Positions 59,989 through 64,000 of a stretch of DNA of 64,000 nt are shown one piece after another. Position numbers and translations under genes: made by a program. The notes below the pieces were generated by a model. The model ran no database searches, was not told the origin of the DNA, and worked only from the letters and a program-made list of their open reading frames with translations. Location of the stretch: NCBI GenBank assembly GCA_014773175.1, contig VXCM01001447.1, positions 62,001 to 126,000 on the forward strand. Direction: 5' to 3'. This DNA is from Lucifuga dentata. Its lineage: Eukaryota; Chordata; Actinopteri; Ophidiiformes; Bythitidae. Position 1 is the first letter of the stretch. The number at the start of each line of letters is the position of its first letter.

Positions 59989-62900
59989 TGGAGCAGTTCC
60001 AGGTTTCATTTCTTGATGAAGTTGTTGCAGTTTCTTGCTCATTTTCCACATTTAGGAAGGAATCACAAGTGTGGATCTCTTTGTGTCAGTCTGCGATGAT
60101 CACCAGAAACTTAAACATGTGCAGGTTAACGTTTTAGGCTATTTGATCTAAAACATGCTGAAATATCCAAATTTAATTGTAAAATACATATATGTGTTTG
60201 TGTAGCTGGAGTCATTTCACGTCGCGTGGCGAGTTGGGGTTTGAGGTAAAAACATACAGTACCTGATCTCCTGACTGGGAGCTCCGACTTTAAAGGATGT
60301 TTTATTTTATCTTTCTGGAGGGAAGTGGGGAATCCCAAGATATTCTGGTCAAATCTGAAACATACACACAGATACCAAACGTTTAGCAAAGCAAATGTGA
60401 ATGCTCTTGTGAAGTCGATGTAGATTTAAGCGCTACTGCACCGTAGCAGTAGATTCACCGATATGCATTTATGTAAAAATATCAACTTATTACTTTAGTC
60501 AATTTATACCAACTCAAATCCTCCTAATGTAGGACGATCACTCCCACCATCACCCTATCTAAGGAATGTCATAGTCCCATGGTAATTTGTGTACAACTAT
60601 GACATCAGCAGCCGAGGAGCCTGATAACCAAACTGTTGAAACGCATTGAAATGATGCAGGAACCTCCAGTAGCATTCCACTGATAAGTCCTCTAGCAGGT
60701 TTTACTCCATCTACAGTTTGACTGGATGTTCCTAACACTTGCAGCCCAAAAGGCTTTATTTTATTGACGGAAACTGTTTTATAAGAGCGGATTCAAACAT
60801 TTGGTGTCACATTTTAGAATTAAAAAGGGTTAGTTGTTCAGGGTTCTGGAAACTTTGGAAAGTCCAGAAGTTGTTCAGGGTCAGGGAAACACCTCGATGA
60901 TTTGCTTAGCCATGCTCACATGTTAAAAATGTAAATTCTGCCATTTGAGTTGACGTCACATCAAGCGAACAAATTCATTTCATAGGCAAATTTCAGAGAA
61001 AGAGAGAGAGAGAGAGATAAAGCTGCAGAGCATCTGTCCTTTACATAATTTGCTTTTACAGTAGAAATATTTGAGCAGTCAATAACCGTGTCACCTCAGA
61101 CACAGGCTTCACGCTGTTTCTCACTTTAGCTCTATGAACCCGTTCCTCCACATTTCTCAGAGCTGCTCTTACACAAGCACAAAATCAGAAGCTTTAACTC
61201 TTTGTAGCATCTGATTTCACCCTGATGTGTAAACAGGAACATCACAGTCCATGTGGTTTCTCAGGTTCAGACAGATGAGAGGCTTATTACCGTGTAAACG
61301 CAACCGCACGCCATTTCAGTTTGGAGTTTTTGTTACGTTTACACACACAGGTACACACCACCAAATTTCGGTTATTTGCTCACACGTGGCACAAATGGGA
61401 TATGTGTTGTGAACAATTTAAAAAATGCACATGGAATTGAATATTCTCAGATCCATTTGGGACCACATTCTGATATGGTTTGGAAATCTACCAATGTGAA
61501 TCTCATGTAAACCCACGTCATTGTTTCCTTGCTGCACATCATAAAATGCAACCACTCCCTATCGTAGAGCCTTCATAGAGGATAAAGACTCAGGTCAACA
61601 GACTAATCCAAGTCGCATGCCTATTATGAATGTGGGGCAGAGTTAAATAAAGGGGATAAATTGCAATAAATCTGTTTTTGAAGAGATTTCTGTCACTATA
61701 GGAGACCGTCCATTCCAACTGGCATCATAAAGGCCAAATTATACTTTCTGCATTGACATGAGCTGATGCAGAAATGCGATAAGCAGATGCGCTGAGCTTT
61801 TATACTCTGGCATGTTCTCATCGCAGCAAACCGTTGTACAGATGCCCGTATTTACAAACATCTGCTACTAGCAGCTCTTCCATTTTGAAACTTCACTACG
61901 GAGTTGCAAAATCTGGGATGTTCATGGACAGGCAGCACGGATCCTACGTAAAGGGGCGTGTCTATCCCTGTGACATCATTTTGTCCGTGCAGACCCGTGC
62001 AGCATTGCAGATGTGTGAAGTATAAAATAAGTTTGTCTCTCGCATCATAAAATGCAACACTCATCTATTATCTGCACATGAATGATGCAGCAATGATAAC
62101 TGCCGAGCAACTAGAGCTCCCATCCATCTTGTCCACCTTAAGAGATAATTACATCATTGCAGAGCTTTAAATATGCTTCAGAAAGCAACAGCTTGTAAAA
62201 TTATTTCGGTATCTTTGCATCCATTGCAGCATTTTGTTTATCTCTGTCTTAAACTAAATCTCGTTAGTGCATGTAGGTTGTTTCAGGTTTAAGTCAGGTA
62301 TCAGGTATGGGCCACTTTAAATAAAAGCTGTAAAGAGAGTATCAAAAAAATCAGATTTATGGAAAGAAATGAGAAATGAGCATCAAGACCTGTCATGTAA
62401 ATGTTACATAATTCCTCTCTAAATGCAGTTGAGTTTCAGTCATACAGGGTTTTTTTTTTGTTTTTTTGTTTTTTGTTTTTTTTGGCAGATTTATCATGGT
62501 AACTTGTCTCGAGTCTTTTGCTCGGTTGTCTGTCCTCTAATGTTAGTTTTTCCACTCACTGAAAGAAGCCGGTCTGACAGGGAAGCCCGGTTCAGGCTGA
62601 GGTAAAGGTCTGGCCCCTCATCAAAAGACTTCATTTTCCTCGCCCTCTTTTTCTTCCTGCCGTCACTCTTGTTGAGTGTTCAGGATTTCCTAACAAAACT
62701 CTCATTGGAGGAGATTTAGTTGTTGGACACGCCCCCACTGCCACGCCCACTTTCACATTAACAGTGTTTATGACTTGCTGTGGCTTTCACAGAGTGTTTT
62801 ATGAAGTTTTCAGCGCTGCCGTGTCGTGTCATAAAGGCAGATTGACGTTTGAGGGTCTTTGTTATGTAATCCAGTTGACATGTGCATAACTTGTCAGAAT

Positions 62901-63502
62901 TATTCATTTTACTGCCATTATTCTTCATAAATGGCACATTTGTAATGCTTTTTAAGCTTTTAAATTAAAAAAAAAAAAAAAAAAANAAAAAAAAAAAAAA
63001 AAAAGGCCAGAACAAAACACAATTTAACTCCAAAATGATCAAAGTGCTGGACAAAGTAATTGCGATTAGAAACTTGGGAAACTAGAAGGCCGTTCATTTG
63101 AGCAGAAATACCTCCACCAAGGCTGAACAAGTTTAGATGTTATGTTGTACAGCCATATAATGTGCTGCCCTCCAAGCATTTATTTAAGTCCACCAGATCC
63201 AAATCCAAACCAAAATGCATCTATAAAGTCTATCAATAAGTAACTATATCTGAGTTAGTTTTTTTTTTACAGATTGGCATACTGCTGTTGAAGAAATTGA
63301 CAGAAAATACCAGAAAACACCAATGTCAAAGAAATGATTTAGAAAAAAATTCTAGATCACAAAGGGTTAAAGTCCAAACTTTTACAGATTGCTTTAACAA
63401 GTTCCTCACATTATCAAAACATAATCACTGATAGTGAATGATTAGATATGATTTTCCCCCCACAAATGAATGTCCTCTATTATACAAATGAATTGCTCAA
63501 AT

Positions 63503-64000
63503 GCAGGGGTCCTCAAATACAAATCTTAAAGGTCCACAAAGAAAATATAAGAGAAAGGTCTGTTTGTTACGGTCGGATTGGGATCCTAATTTTTACCTGG
63601 AATTTAAGGTGTTGGAGGGGGTGGGGGATGAAACTACCTGCGCTATCAACTGTCAGTCTGCGCTGTCAACTCTCAATGAGCCCAATGCAGTGCCAACCCA
63701 TCGTTGTCATGGAGATGACGGGACGCTGAATGTGATTGGACCAAACCAAAGCAGCATAGACATTCTCACACAGACAGTGGAGCAGTCGAACATTTGGTTG
63801 CACTTTCTCTGCAGTGGAGAAAGCGGAGAATTTTGACTCACAGCGTCGCAGCGATGTCTCACAGATAATACAAATAATACATATGAAAAGTATAATTTGC
63901 TCAGAGTCTNCAGCGATGTCTCACAGATAATACAAATAATACATATGAAAAGTATAATTTGCTCAGAGTCTGGAGATAATTGTGGTTCAGTCCAGATCTG
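63503..64000 (+). mobile_element. possible hAT-type element, cut by window end
   Basis: CAGGGGTCCTCAAATACAAA at 63503 resembles the left terminus of hAT-type repeats (CAGGGGTCC...). No matching right end is visible before 64000, so boundary and class are tentative. The open frames at 63448-63836 are probably repeat sequence. An assembly duplication surrounds N at 63910. Confidence 0.3.

Larger units (their letters stand above)
57917..63502 (+). other. presumed hopx intron, no exon found
   Basis: I searched for a KWFKQR-type helix-3 exon and saw none. The stretch holds a C/A homopolymer with N (58152), a poly-A run (58556-58577), AT then AG microsatellites (58915-58964), poly-A with N (59501-59537), CA repeats duplicated around N (59892-59973), an AG tract (61000-61017) and poly-A with N (62986). 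Confidence 0.5.

Noticed and set aside
59693..60051. Cys/Val repeat proteins on the minus strand
   Set aside because: Translation of a CA/TG microsatellite duplicated around an N.
1..64000. tRNA, rRNA, CRISPR or operon-type systems
   Set aside because: None seen; the only tRNA-like signal is the SINE B-box at 27815-27830, and gene structure is eukaryotic throughout.

Overview
The window is vertebrate nuclear DNA, almost certainly from a teleost fish. Genes are split into short exons with GT-AG introns. Intergenic DNA carries Tc1-like, hAT-like and TTAA-flanked DNA transposons, a tRNA-type SINE, and an I/Nimb-type LINE with a (AAG)n tail. The species cannot be named from the sequence; a percomorph-like fish is an inference. 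No bacterial operon, CRISPR array or phage is present.

Layout. 1-15.4 kb: gene-poor DNA with a Tc1-like element interrupted by a second inverted-repeat element (1437-2905), a transposon-derived basic ORF (3302-3428), a hAT-type element with a perfect 8-bp target duplication (3476-4183), and several decayed repeats. 15.7-18.0 kb: a decayed, internally deleted non-LTR retrotransposon with zinc knuckles and an endonuclease but no reverse transcriptase. 18.1-19 kb: a possible first exon and a possible terminal exon of an unidentified short gene. 21.87-44.8 kb: the complete sec24b gene on the + strand, 23 coding exons, 1151 residues after removal of one assembly duplication. It encodes the COPII inner-coat cargo adaptor Sec24B. 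44.8-57.7 kb: intergenic DNA with two Tc1-like remnants in opposite orientation, an antisense LINE reverse transcriptase fragment and a TTAA element. 57.77-57.92 kb: the first coding exon of hopx (homeodomain-only protein, + strand). Its remaining exon was not found before the window ends.

The two genes have no evident functional link. Sec24B acts in cargo selection for ER-to-Golgi vesicles; Hopx is a small non-DNA-binding homeodomain cofactor.

The most striking non-gene structures are two. First, a family of about 0.55-0.65 kb elements with inverted ends and TTAA at both termini: six copies in the window, four of them in sec24b introns. Second, a systematic assembly artefact: many single N characters lie either in homopolymers or between two identical copies of about 61-67 bp (longer around two microsatellites). 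One such artefact lies inside sec24b exon 11 and adds 22 false in-frame codons. I found no convincing undescribed biological system; the best candidates for novelty are the TTAA element family and the orphan 18-19 kb transcript candidate.
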